Assembly (NCBI GenBank): GCA_002687935.1
Contig: NZBN01000002.1
Span: 102,592 to 166,591, forward strand
Source of the DNA: Methanobacteriota archaeon
Lineage (GTDB): Archaea > Undinarchaeota > Undinarchaeia > Undinarchaeales > Undinarchaeaceae
Direction: 5' to 3'
DNA length: 64,000 bases
The first letter of the stretch is position 1; each line of letters opens with the position of its first letter. The notes beneath the pieces were generated by a model. It worked only from the letters and a program-made list of their open reading frames with translations. It searched no databases and was not told the DNA's origin. The translations under genes were made by a program, and so were the position numbers. Shown here piece after piece: positions 23,589 through 31,534 of this stretch.

Positions 23589-24044
23589 ATGTTCACCCAA
23601 GTCATAACATTGATTGGCATTGTAATATTGGGATCCTTCATAAGCATAGGCGCCAGAAGAGCTGACCTACAGGGAATCGAACTATGGCTGCCTTTCGGAC
23701 TGCTTATATCATATGCATATTCACCACTCTGGGGTTTCCTCATCGCCTTTCTGATGCTTTTGATATCCTGGATTGTATTCCCCTATGGAGTACAATACCT
23801 AGCTCTGACTTCAGCATTCCTTATTCCAACTTTCGCGATAACTAATTTCTTCCCGATAAGTGAGGCAAGCTTCTTTAGCACAATAATGGGGATTGTTGTA
23901 GCCTACAACATAATTTCAAATGTAGCCTATGTATTGTTCGGGGCAAATATAGTCCGAATAATAAAGTTCGCAGTTTTCTCTGTGGCATTTAACTGGATAA
24001 TAATGTATTATTTTGGATGGACCTTCATCCAATGGCTAGCTTGA
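23589..24044 (+). CDS. Polytopic membrane protein, unknown
   Basis: 151 aa with four to five predicted membrane helices (TQVITLIGIVILGSFISIGA, GIELWLPFGLLISYAYS, LIAFLMLLISWIVFPYG, then two more) and few charges. It ends in an aromatic-rich segment (WIIMYYFGWTFIQWLA). No family recognised. It precedes the MgtE-like gene but with a separate TATA-like element between them. Confidence 0.7.
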   Translation: MFTQVITLIGIVILGSFISIGARRADLQGIELWLPFGLLISYAYSPLWGFLIAFLMLLISWIVFPYGVQYLALTSAFLIPTFAITNFFPISEASFFSTIMGIVVAYNIISNVAYVLFGANIVRIIKFAVFSVAFNWIIMYYFGWTFIQWLA

Positions 24045-24051
24045 GGAAGAT

Positions 24052-24059
24052 TAATATAA
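24052..24059 (+). promoter_or_regulatory. TATA box for the MgtE-like gene
   Basis: TAATATAA; predicted transcription start near 24081, followed by AGGTGAGGAG at 24085-24094 that best positions an ATG at 24096, which is out of frame with the transporter. Confidence 0.5.
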
Positions 24060-24114
24060 GCACATATTCAAGAAAATTGTAAACAGGTGAGGAGAATGGC
24101 AGAAAAAACAACAG

Positions 24115-25365
24115 GTGATCCAAGTGACGCGGGTGGAGAACCAAACCATAGGTATGAAGTTCCTGCTCAGCTTCATATACGAGAACACGAAAGAGCTTAA
24201 GGAGAGCTCAGCTGCACTTTTTTTATCCATATTTGCTTCTGCTGTAGCAGGTGCCTTTCTGAGCAGTTCAAAGGAAATGCTCCTAATTATACCTGGACTT
24301 ATAATTCTGGTTCCAGGCGCAACGAATATGAGAGGGGCAATTTTTGGCGCTGTTGGTGCAAGGCTTGGCTCGGCATTTCATCTCGGACAAATAAAATCCT
24401 TTGGTCTGAAAAATGATGTAGTAAAAACCAATGTTCTTTCTTCTGCGTATCTGAGTATTATTTTTCCAGTAATACTTGCATCACTTGCCTCTCTCTTCTC
24501 CACCGTTCTTGGCTTAGAAGGTGCAACAATATCAACTTTCATAACAATAGCCTTCATGGGAAGTATATTTGCAGGCTCAATCCTGCTTCTTGTAACATTC
24601 TTTATAGCATTTACAGCATATGGAAGGGGCTGGGATCCAGACAATGTTACGTCTCCACTAATTGCTTCAATCGGAGACATAATTACCCTGCCTTCACTTC
24701 TTGCTGCTGCCTGGCTGACACTTCGTTTTTCAAATTTTTCTGATTATTTTTCACTTGGAGTTATTGGACTCCTAATTATATTGATAATAACAATCATTCT
24801 CGGAAAAGACTCTAAAACACGTGTAATAGTTGTACAGAGTTCTGCAGTCCTTTTAGTAACAACACTTCTGAACACAATATCAGGTCTTCTTCTACAAGAC
24901 ACCCTCGGAACTCTGATTGCAATACCTAGTGTTTTGGTTCTTCTACCGGCCTTTCTCTCACAAGGAGGAAATATCGGAAGTATATTCGCATCGCGTTTCA
25001 CAACAAAACTGCATCTTGGAATAATTCATGAAGAATATAGGGGAGGATTTGAAACACTTAAAGAAATGTTTGGAGCTTACACATTTGCACTTTTAATATT
25101 CCCAGTAGTAGGTGCAATTTCAATTGGAATTTCAGGATTTATTGGAATACCAAATATACTTGGAACTAAGCTTATTCTGATAAGCCTCATTGGAGGATTG
25201 ATTGTTACAACAGTTGTGGTTCTTTCTTCCTTTTTCATCTCCATATTTTTCATGCGACGCTCAATTGACCCGGACAATGTGATAGTGCCAATAATAACCA
25301 GTATGGCAGATATATTTGGAGTAATTTCTCTTGTAATTGTCCTGACACTTTTCGGAGCAGTATAA
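24115..25365 (+). CDS. MgtE/SLC41-like divalent cation transporter, two-repeat form
   Basis: 416 aa with ten or so membrane helices in two homologous halves. Each half carries the pore motif: LVPGATNMRGAIFGAVGARL in the first, LLPAFLSQGGNIGSIFASRF in the second, and a DPDNV signature (WDPDNVTSPLIAS, IDPDNVIVPIITS). No N-terminal CBS or MgtE_N domain, as in archaeal and SLC41 forms that move Mg2+ or related ions. The start is uncertain: GTG 24115 or ATG 24154 in this frame, while the best Shine-Dalgarno serves an overlapping 34-codon frame at 24096-24200. Confidence 0.85.
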   Translation: MIQVTRVENQTIGMKFLLSFIYENTKELKESSAALFLSIFASAVAGAFLSSSKEMLLIIPGLIILVPGATNMRGAIFGAVGARLGSAFHLGQIKSFGLKNDVVKTNVLSSAYLSIIFPVILASLASLFSTVLGLEGATISTFITIAFMGSIFAGSILLLVTFFIAFTAYGRGWDPDNVTSPLIASIGDIITLPSLLAAAWLTLRFSNFSDYFSLGVIGLLIILIITIILGKDSKTRVIVVQSSAVLLVTTLLNTISGLLLQDTLGTLIAIPSVLVLLPAFLSQGGNIGSIFASRFTTKLHLGIIHEEYRGGFETLKEMFGAYTFALLIFPVVGAISIGISGFIGIPNILGTKLILISLIGGLIVTTVVVLSSFFISIFFMRRSIDPDNVIVPIITSMADIFGVISLVIVLTLFGAV

Positions 25366-25416
25366 ACACAAGAAATAAAAAGAGTTGAATTCAAACATAG
25401 AGAGCCAGACACAAGT

Positions 25417-25555
25417 GCCGGCGTAGCTCAGTCTGGTTAGAGCGCTAGACTCATAAGCATCTTATGAGTGATGATCCTTTCTTGAGCAAGAAGGGAAGTG
25501 ACTTATGTGGCGCTAAGACATCTAGAAGTCGCGTGTTCAAATCACGCCGCCGGCA
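25417..25555 (+). tRNA. tRNA-Met (CAT), elongator type, with 64-nt intron
   Basis: Acceptor GCCGGCG/CGCCGGC, D-arm GCTC...GAGC, T-arm GCGTG TTCAAAT CACGC, discriminator A. Anticodon stem CTAGA pairs with TCTAG only after removing 25456-25519, an intron between positions 37 and 38 (boundary ambiguous by one A). The anticodon is CAT. A G1-C72 pair rather than A1-T72 argues against the initiator; tRNA-Ile2 cannot be excluded. The intron begins with a segment (CTTATGAG) complementary to the anticodon loop region (CTCATAAG) and contains a second hairpin. Splicing would be done by EndA encoded at 62443. Confidence 0.9.
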
Positions 25556-25587
25556 CTCATATTTATCACGCAATACAATAAGTCCCG

Positions 25588-26379
25588 ATGAAACTGAAGA
25601 TACTATCCTGGAATGTATGGGTTGGAAATAGGAAAGCACAGGAAGTTGTTGATTTTATTTTTTCGCAAAAGGCCGATATAATATGCCTTCAGGAAGTTCC
25701 TTCAGATATATTTGAGCTTCTTCAAACGAGTTCACTACAAGAAAACTACTATTTTTATCAGGCAGTGGACCACCTGGAAGTGAAGAAACATGGGACTGCA
25801 AGTCACCTAGTAACTATGTTTAAGAAGGATTTTAGGAGAGGACGATCAAATACCTTTGAACTTGGGGAAGGAGGTATCAGAAGAATTTACCAGAGAATAA
25901 TGAAATGGCACGAGAGTGTTGAGGGTTCGTTTGTAGATATAGAAAGAAGGAGAAGAAAATACAGAATTTTCAATGTACATCTGGAGGCTGTTGCCCCGCC
26001 AAGAAACCGAGAGAAGCAATTTAAAAAAATGTTGAAACAGAGAGAGCCAATTGGAGTAAATATTGTGTGTGGAGATTTTAATATAATAGGTGGAGGAAAA
26101 ATTAAAAACTTCTTTCTTGCACCACTTTTTACAGTAATTTATGGTTTCAGGGGAAGAGACCTTGTAAAAAATGAAAAAAAAGAATTCAAAGAAGTATGTA
26201 GGAAATATGGTTTGAAAGATCCTTTTCTAGGAAAGAAAACTTACGCAGCTTTGGGACATACAAAATCTTTGGACAAAATATTAATCCCAGATAGTTTTGA
26301 AGTACTTGAAAAGGAGGTTATTAAAAAACTCTATGGCTCCGACCACTATCCTATTATTCTGGAAGTAAAAGAAAAGTAG
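25588..26379 (+). CDS. Endonuclease/exonuclease/phosphatase family protein
   Basis: 263 aa. EEP-fold motifs in order: LSWNVWVGN, ICLQEVP (metal-binding Glu), FNVHLEAV, CGDFNIIGG (Asp/Asn), and GSDHYPIILEV at the C-terminus (catalytic Asp-His). These metal-dependent enzymes hydrolyse phosphodiesters in DNA, RNA or lipids; the substrate is not evident. A CATATTTATC box 25 nt upstream of the ATG indicates a leaderless transcript starting just after tRNA-Met. Confidence 0.87.
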   Translation: MKLKILSWNVWVGNRKAQEVVDFIFSQKADIICLQEVPSDIFELLQTSSLQENYYFYQAVDHLEVKKHGTASHLVTMFKKDFRRGRSNTFELGEGGIRRIYQRIMKWHESVEGSFVDIERRRRKYRIFNVHLEAVAPPRNREKQFKKMLKQREPIGVNIVCGDFNIIGGGKIKNFFLAPLFTVIYGFRGRDLVKNEKKEFKEVCRKYGLKDPFLGKKTYAALGHTKSLDKILIPDSFEVLEKEVIKKLYGSDHYPIILEVKEK

Positions 26380-26424
26380 CCTATAGCAAGAAATAAAAAG
26401 AGATTATTTCATCAATACTTTTAT

Positions 26425-26445
26425 GCCTCGGTAGCTCAGATGGCA
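26425..26445 (+). pseudogene. Partial tRNA-Thr 5' end copy
   Basis: GCCTCGGTAGCTCAGATGGC matches the first 20 nt of the tRNA-Thr at 26515 with one inserted base. The sequence after it (CAAACAGGTTG) faintly resembles the tRNA anticodon/variable region (TAAACAGAAGGTTG), but the arms cannot fold, and AACCTG-CAAA-CAGGTT makes a simple hairpin instead. Interpreted as a decayed partial duplicate of the tRNA gene. Confidence 0.65.
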
Positions 26446-26514
26446 ACCTGCAAACAGGTTGATCATTTTGACTACATGAGCCCATCTAAAGAGGGGCTAA
26501 ATAGGCAGAATACC

Positions 26515-26586
26515 GCCTCGGTAGCTCAATGGCAGAGCGTCTGTTTTGTAAACAGAAGGTTGGGAGTTCAAATCTCCTCCGAGGCT
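26515..26586 (+). tRNA. tRNA-Thr (anticodon TGT)
   Basis: Acceptor GCCTCGG/CCGAGGC, D-arm GCTC...GAGC, anticodon stem TCTGT/ACAGA with loop TTTGTAA (anticodon TGT), T-arm GGGAG TTCAAAT CTCCT, discriminator T as expected for archaeal threonine tRNA. No CCA encoded. Confidence 0.95.
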
Positions 26587-26618
26587 TTCCCCTTTTAGTT
26601 CAAATCACCTACTAACTC

Positions 26619-26627
26619 TATATATAC
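26619..26627 (+). promoter_or_regulatory. TATA box upstream of the integrase-like fragment
   Basis: TATATATAC, 40 nt upstream of the ATG at 26663; the region just before it (AGTTCAAATCACCT at 26597) resembles a degraded tRNA T-arm. Confidence 0.5.
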
Positions 26628-26662
26628 TCGCCAAAATGCAAGTATACCATATAGGGACACAT

Positions 26663-26779
26663 ATGAACAATCTATACCCAACAAAAAGGGCATACAAAAG
26701 TGCAAAAGAGAAGCTAAAGAATAATAAAAAGATTATTCCTGAGAATAAAGAGAAAATATTGAATTATGAGAAAAATTAA
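26663..26779 (+). pseudogene. Truncated integrase-like N-terminal fragment
   Basis: 38 codons (in-frame ATG at 26636 would make 47). The sequence SAKEKLKNNKKIIPENKEKI resembles the start of the SAM-like N-terminal domain of archaeal tyrosine recombinases, where helix-NxxxI-x-x-F segments are common. The frame ends at TAA immediately before the next ATG. Placement just downstream of a tRNA gene is where such integrases insert. Without a search the family call is tentative. Confidence 0.5.
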
Positions 26780-26986
26780 ATGAAACAAAAACAACTAATT
26801 CAGATTGAGGATATTTGGAAAGTATACCAAATAGGCAGCATTAAGGTAGAGGCATTGCGGGGGGTGACCCTCTCAATAAAACAGGGAGAGTTTGTGGCAA
26901 TAACTGGCCCCAGCGGCAGCGGCAAGAGTACAATAATGAATATGGTCGGGGCTTTGGATATTCCTTCTAAAATCTATTTATACTAA
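26780..26986 (+). pseudogene. Truncated ABC transporter ATP-binding protein (LolD/MacB type)
   Basis: 68 codons matching the N-terminus of a LolD/MacB-type ATPase: [20 protein letters not shown], then Walker [19 protein letters not shown]. It stops after DIPSKIYLY, where the family continues for ~160 more residues with the Q-loop, signature motif and Walker B. No downstream continuation exists in any frame. The last codons form the TATA box of the next gene, so the truncation is probably a deletion joint. Confidence 0.85.
26975..26983 (+). promoter_or_regulatory. TATA box for glutaredoxin gene
   Basis: TATTTATAC centred 25 nt upstream of the ATG at 27004; it lies inside the last codons of the truncated ABC ATPase. 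Confidence 0.6.
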
Positions 26987-27003
26987 GATTAATTATTCTA
27001 ATT

Positions 27004-27282
27004 ATGACCAAAGTAACAATTTATACAACTCCAACTTGCGCTTACTGCGCAACGGCGAAGGACTTTTTTGACAAAAATAATATTGAATATGAAGCAATTG
27101 ATATAACAACAAATGTTGAAGGAATGAAGTGGATGCAGGAACGCGGTTTCCAGGGAGTCCCAGTTATTGTGTTAGGAGAAGGTGACAAAGAAGAAATACT
27201 CCAAGGATTTAATGAGGAAGTGCAGGCACAGATAGAAGAAGAACTGGGAATGCGGGGTGACTCAGGAAAAGGATATGGCTGA
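27004..27282 (+). CDS. Glutaredoxin-like (NrdH-type) protein
   Basis: 92 aa thioredoxin fold. Active site CAYC at about residues 12-15 (TTPTCAYCATAKDFF), cis-proline in GFQGVPVIVLG. Small redoxins of this kind reduce protein disulfides, ribonucleotide reductase among possible partners; two class II reductases are encoded at 7.5-12.3 kb, but no direct link is visible. First gene of a short operon with three downstream genes at overlapping or near-zero spacing. Confidence 0.88.
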   Translation: MTKVTIYTTPTCAYCATAKDFFDKNNIEYEAIDITTNVEGMKWMQERGFQGVPVIVLGEGDKEEILQGFNEEVQAQIEEELGMRGDSGKGYG

Positions 27283-27478
27283 AGGAATAATAACTTGCCC
27301 GAAGTGCGGGCACAAGCAAGGGGCAGAAATACCGGAGGCAGTATGTCAATTTTCCTACCTTTGCTTCGGATGTAAGGAAACAATTTTATCAGAAACAAAG
27401 TGCTGTGTTTTCTGTGATTATGGTGACAGGTCCTGCCACACTGAGAAGAAAGAAACTGAAGTGACGATAGTAGAATGA
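27275..27478 (+). CDS. GDCCVxC-domain small zinc-binding protein
   Basis: 67 aa from the ATG at 27275, which overlaps the end of the glutaredoxin gene. Pattern: ITCPKCGHK, VCQFSYLCFGCK, TKCCVFCDYGDRSC. This matches the GDCCVxC small-protein family, whose members often occur near thiol or metal-related genes; here the GD is TK. Nine cysteines suggest zinc or redox chemistry. No selenocysteine codon is seen. Function of the family is not known to me. Confidence 0.75.
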   Translation: MAEGIITCPKCGHKQGAEIPEAVCQFSYLCFGCKETILSETKCCVFCDYGDRSCHTEKKETEVTIVE

Positions 27479-27744
27479 AGAGAGTTCATTTATTTATATC
27501 GGGAAAGGTCCAAGGTGTCTATTTCAGAGCTTTTGTAAAAGAAAACGCAGAAAATATGGATGTAAAGGGGTGGGTTCGGAACACAGACAAGGGAGTGGAA
27601 GTTCTGGCAGAAGGAACTGAAGAGAATATTGAAGTTCTCTTAAAAAACTGCGAAGAAGGTTCACCCACCTCTCTTGTTGAAAACCTTGAAATCACAGAGG
27701 GGAAATATACAGGTGAATTCAACAAATTTGCAATACTGCGCTGA
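27475..27744 (+). CDS. acyP: Acylphosphatase
   Basis: 89 aa, full length. The phosphate-binding loop GKVQGVYFRAF (catalytic Arg) and the catalytic Asn in GWVRNTDKGVEVLAEG are both present. Hydrolyses acyl phosphates such as acetyl or carbamoyl phosphate. ATGA overlap with the upstream gene. Confidence 0.93.
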   Translation: MKRVHLFISGKVQGVYFRAFVKENAENMDVKGWVRNTDKGVEVLAEGTEENIEVLLKNCEEGSPTSLVENLEITEGKYTGEFNKFAILR

Positions 27745-27755
27745 AAGGAGGGAAA

Positions 27756-27902
27756 ATGGACGAAGAAGAAAAGGCACGAAGATATGTGAAGAAGCTTGAG
27801 TCGGGAGAAGAAGTGGGCGAGCACACTGAAAAGCTTGAGATACGCGACTCGATTGAAGACAAAAAGCCAAAGAAAGCCAATAAAGAAAGAATACAAGACT
27901 AA
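27756..27902 (+). CDS. Small charged hypothetical protein
   Basis: 48 aa (MDEEEKARRYVKKLESGEEV), helical and highly charged. A good Shine-Dalgarno AAAGGAGGG sits 7 nt upstream, 11 nt after the acylphosphatase stop, supporting expression as the last operon gene. Not recognised. Confidence 0.6.
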   Translation: MDEEEKARRYVKKLESGEEVGEHTEKLEIRDSIEDKKPKKANKERIQD

Positions 27903-27982
27903 ATTTTACTCTGAACGCCATAAAGCTTAATAAGATAGCAAGCTTATGGAAAGTAGACTTCTTAGACTGGGAATTATTTTGT

Positions 27983-28450
27983 ATGAAAAAAGACCTTGAA
28001 AAGATTGAAGAAGAGCTTAAAGAAGGTGCTGACCTCGAGGCAATACTTGAAAAATATGACTGGAAGGATTTTGAAAGCCTTGTAGCATCTATATTTGCTG
28101 AGAAAAATTACAGAGTAAAGACTGCTCACAGATTTAAGCACGATGGAAGACATCAAGTTGATGTTCTAGCCCAGGGATTCGGAGAAGTTTTTTGTGTAGA
28201 TTGCAAAAAGTGGTCTGACAGAAAAGGAAAAGTATCTGCCTTGAAAAAATCTGTTCTTGAGCAGAAACTGAGAACACAGGCTCTGAAAAATAGTGAAGGG
28301 CACAAAACTGATGTCTACCCCCTTATAGTAACCTTACTCCAGGAAGAAATCGAGACACATGGAAATATTCCTGTGATTCCTGTGTGGAAGCTTAACAGCT
28401 TTCTTGATGAGTTTCCTCAAAATAGAAAGAACCTGCACAAGGCAGATTAG
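27983..28450 (+). CDS. Mrr-like restriction endonuclease-fold protein
   Basis: 155 aa. PD-(D/E)XK features of the Mrr/Hjc superfamily: FESLVASIFAEKNYRV (helix Glu), HQVDVLAQG (catalytic Asp), VDCKKW (x-K motif). The catalytic set appears intact, unlike the membrane protein at 2708-4309. Such proteins can be repair nucleases, Holliday-junction-like nucleases or restriction enzymes; no methylase is nearby, so restriction is unlikely. Confidence 0.8.
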   Translation: MKKDLEKIEEELKEGADLEAILEKYDWKDFESLVASIFAEKNYRVKTAHRFKHDGRHQVDVLAQGFGEVFCVDCKKWSDRKGKVSALKKSVLEQKLRTQALKNSEGHKTDVYPLIVTLLQEEIETHGNIPVIPVWKLNSFLDEFPQNRKNLHKAD

Positions 28451-28494
28451 GAGCGCGAAACATTATTATAAGAACTTAGGCATTTTTACCCGAT

Positions 28495-31335
28495 ATGTTT
28501 GAGAAGGAAAACCTGGAAGAAGAAGTCCGAAAATTTTGGGATAAAAACAAGACTGACAAGAAGGCACTTTCGCTCAATAACGAGGCTAAACCCTATTATT
28601 TTCTTGATGGTCCCCCATATGCAACAGGGCATATTCATATGGGAACTGCCTGGAATAAGATACTGAAGGATTTCTACTTAAGATATAATAGAATGCTTGG
28701 AAAGAATGTCTGGGCAAGACCAGGATATGACTGCCACGGATTACCAACTGAGCTAAAAGTTGAAAAAAAACTCGGAATACGAGATAAAAAGGAGATTGAA
28801 AGCCGTGTTGGAATTGCAAAGTTCAACGAGGAATGTTACAAATTTTCTACAGAATTTATAGGAACGATGAACGAGGAGTTCGAAAACCTTGGAGTCTGGA
28901 TGGATTGGGACAATCCTTACAGAACTCTGGACAAAGGATATATTGAAGCAGGTTGGTTTACTTTCAAAACAGCATATGACAAAGGTCTGGTTTACAAAGA
29001 CAAGTACACAGTACATGTATGTTCAAGCTGCGAGACTGTTGTTTCAAATAATGAAGTTGAATATCAAAAAGTAAGTGATGAATCTGTTTATGTTAAATTG
29101 AAAGTGAAGGGAACAGACAATGAGTACCTGATTATATGGACAACGACTCCATGGACACTGCCGAGCAATGCAGGTGTAATAGCACATCCTGATTTTGACT
29201 ATGTAAAGGTTGAGCTTAATAATGGTGAAAAATGGATTCTTGCAAAAGACTTGGTTGAAAATTTGATGGGAAAAATAGAAGCCAGTTACAAAACTCTTGA
29301 AGAATTTAAAGGGAAAAAGCTCAAGGACCTTGAATATGAAACACCCTTCAGTGATCTTCCACTACAGGAAGGTGTAAATGCGAAAGTCGTTCTCAATGAA
29401 GAGTATGTAAATCTTGAACAGGGGACAGGACTCGTTCACTGTGCCCCCGGCCATGGAACTGAAGACTTTCTTGTTGGAAAGGAAAACAAACTCTCAACGC
29501 TCTGCCCTCTGACAATGACAGGGGAATATACGGAAGAAGCTGGAAAATACGCAGGAAAATACGTAAAAGATGCTGACAGTGAGCTCACAGAAGAACTCAG
29601 GGAAAAGAGTCTTCTTGTAACGACAGAGAAAATAAAACACGATTATCCTATGTGCTGGCGCTGCAAAACACCACTACTTTTCATGGCAATGCCACAATGG
29701 TTCATAAAAGTCAGTGCAATAAGAAAGAAGATTATAGCTGACAATAAGAAAAATGTTAACTGGCCTTATGATTGGGCAGGCAAGCGTTTTGAAGACTGGC
29801 TTCAGAATATGGGAGACTGGCCAATTTCAAGGCAGAGATATTGGGGAATTCCTGTTCCAATATGGGAATGTCAGAAAGAAGATTGCGACGAAGTAAAGGT
29901 TATTGGCTCAATAAAGGAGCTTGGAAAAGACACAGAGAATCTGCATCGCCAGTTTGTTGACCCGATAGAATTCGACTGCAAATGCGGCGGAAGAATGAAA
30001 AGGATAGAAGATATTCTTGATGTCTGGTTTGATTCAGGAATAGCACCTTGGGGCTCTGTCGGCTATCCACAGAAAGAAGAGCCTTTTAAGACTTTGTGGC
30101 CTGTTGATTTTATATTGGAGGGTTCAGATCAGACAAGGGGTTGGTTTAACTCACTTGCAGTTTGTGGAATGCTAACTTTTGACAGAATTCCCTACATAAA
30201 TGTTGTTCAGCACGCATTGGTTCTTGCAGAAGGTGGACTTAAAATGAGCAAGTCTCTCGGAAACATAGTTTCTCCAGATGAAGTTGTTGAAAAATACGGA
30301 AGAGACCATATACGACATTATCTGCTCTACTACGACCCTGCCGAGGACTTTGTATTCTCCTGGGAAAAAATGAATGATGTAAAGAGATTTTTCAATACCT
30401 GGAAAAACACAGTGAAATTCCAGGAACTTTACGGAAGCAAGAAGGAACTCCCAAGTAAAATTGCGCTGGAGGACAAGTGGGTACTCTCCAAATTAAACTC
30501 ACTTATAGAAAAAGTCAGGGAATCTAATGAAAAATACTATGGATTCAAATCAGTTCAGGCAATACAGGAATTCATTGTAAATGACCTGAGCAGATGGTAC
30601 ATCAAACTAATACGAGAACGATTGTGGCCAACTTATACTGGTGAGGACAAAGAAGCAGCCCAAGCAACCTTGTACCACGTTCTCGACAGTGTAAACACAC
30701 TGATGGCACCCGTTCTTGTTCATATGTCTGAAGCAGCATATCAGGACATTTTCAAAGGAGATGGGGATGAAGAAAGCGTACATTTCAGAGAATTTCCAGA
30801 CTTTAATAAGAAGGGCATAGACAAGAAGCTAGAGGAAGCAATGACAGAAGTCAGAATGATTACAGAAGCATCAGCCTCGGCAAGACAGGAAAGTGGTATA
30901 AAGTTAAGATGGCCGGTGAAGAAAATAAGTATTTCAACAAAAAATGACTATCTTAAAAAGAATTTTGATAAAATCCTTATGTTTGTTCTCAATGCAAAGG
31001 AAATTAAATTTGCAGATTCGGCAAAGGGTTCAGTAAAAGCAGAACATGTAAAAGGAGCAATTTTCCTCGACAGTAGTGTGGATGATTCCCTGGAGAAGGA
31101 GTGGCTGATAAAGGAACTTGGAAAGCACGTACAAGGACAGAGAAAGAAAGCCGGTTTCAATATTGAAGATAAAATAAACCTAAGTGTAGACTCTGATATA
31201 AACAGCCAACTTGAAAATGCCGACGAATTGCTTTCTGAAAAGATAGGAATTGGAACATACAGCCTTGGAAAGCTTACAGGAAAGAACAAAAGTGAGTTTG
31301 AATTCCGCGGAAAGAAAGTAAGAATCGCATTCTAG
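28495..31335 (+). CDS. ileS: Isoleucyl-tRNA synthetase
   Basis: 946 aa, somewhat short for the family, mainly at the C-terminus. Class I signatures: GPPYATGHIHMG (HIGH motif) near residue 45 and KMSKS at ~583-587. RPGYDCHGLPTE and WTTTPWTLPSNAGV (editing domain) identify IleRS over LeuRS and ValRS. Zinc-binding cysteine pairs occur at CWRCKTP and CDC-KCGG. Charges tRNA-Ile. An ATTATTATAAG element ends 24 nt before the ATG. Confidence 0.96.
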   Translation: MFEKENLEEEVRKFWDKNKTDKKALSLNNEAKPYYFLDGPPYATGHIHMGTAWNKILKDFYLRYNRMLGKNVWARPGYDCHGLPTELKVEKKLGIRDKKEIESRVGIAKFNEECYKFSTEFIGTMNEEFENLGVWMDWDNPYRTLDKGYIEAGWFTFKTAYDKGLVYKDKYTVHVCSSCETVVSNNEVEYQKVSDESVYVKLKVKGTDNEYLIIWTTTPWTLPSNAGVIAHPDFDYVKVELNNGEKWILAKDLVENLMGKIEASYKTLEEFKGKKLKDLEYETPFSDLPLQEGVNAKVVLNEEYVNLEQGTGLVHCAPGHGTEDFLVGKENKLSTLCPLTMTGEYTEEAGKYAGKYVKDADSELTEELREKSLLVTTEKIKHDYPMCWRCKTPLLFMAMPQWFIKVSAIRKKIIADNKKNVNWPYDWAGKRFEDWLQNMGDWPISRQRYWGIPVPIWECQKEDCDEVKVIGSIKELGKDTENLHRQFVDPIEFDCKCGGRMKRIEDILDVWFDSGIAPWGSVGYPQKEEPFKTLWPVDFILEGSDQTRGWFNSLAVCGMLTFDRIPYINVVQHALVLAEGGLKMSKSLGNIVSPDEVVEKYGRDHIRHYLLYYDPAEDFVFSWEKMNDVKRFFNTWKNTVKFQELYGSKKELPSKIALEDKWVLSKLNSLIEKVRESNEKYYGFKSVQAIQEFIVNDLSRWYIKLIRERLWPTYTGEDKEAAQATLYHVLDSVNTLMAPVLVHMSEAAYQDIFKGDGDEESVHFREFPDFNKKGIDKKLEEAMTEVRMITEASASARQESGIKLRWPVKKISISTKNDYLKKNFDKILMFVLNAKEIKFADSAKGSVKAEHVKGAIFLDSSVDDSLEKEWLIKELGKHVQGQRKKAGFNIEDKINLSVDSDINSQLENADELLSEKIGIGTYSLGKLTGKNKSEFEFRGKKVRIAF

Positions 31336-31369
31336 GAAAGTAATTAAAGACAGTAGGATATTTTATTTT

Positions 31370-31534
31370 ATGGACTGTGCAAAATGCAAAGAGCAGACTG
31401 ATGATGGATTTCAGTGCGAGAGTTGTGACTCAAGTCTGCACAGAAAGTGTGGAAGAAAGTACGGTGGACGATTCCTCTGCAAAAAATGCCTCAAAAATGC
31501 CCGTTTTGAAACAACAATGTCCTCAGGATTCTGA
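31370..31534 (+). CDS. Small PHD/RING-like zinc-finger protein
   Basis: 54 aa (MDCAKCKEQTDDGFQCESCD). The eight ligands form C-x2-C-x9-C-x2-C-x4-H-x2-C-x9-C-x2-C, a C4HC3 cross-brace pattern as in PHD or C1-type fingers, occupying nearly the whole protein. Its TGA overlaps the start of the Rpr2 gene (TGATG), so the two are coupled. Not recognised beyond the ligand pattern; could be an RNA- or protein-binding adaptor. Confidence 0.75.
   Translation: MDCAKCKEQTDDGFQCESCDSSLHRKCGRKYGGRFLCKKCLKNARFETTMSSGF

Noticed and set aside
25466-25505. GTGATGA inside the tRNA-Met intron as a C box of a box C/D guide RNA.
   Set aside because: No D box (CTGA) or matching C'/D' boxes at suitable spacing in the intron.
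26425-26510. A second functional tRNA upstream of tRNA-Thr.
   Set aside because: Only the acceptor/D-arm 5' part matches; no T-arm or 3' acceptor strand follows, so it cannot fold.
27756-27902. Treating the 48-aa charged frame as noise.
   Set aside because: Kept as a gene because of the strong Shine-Dalgarno and operon position, though function is unknown.
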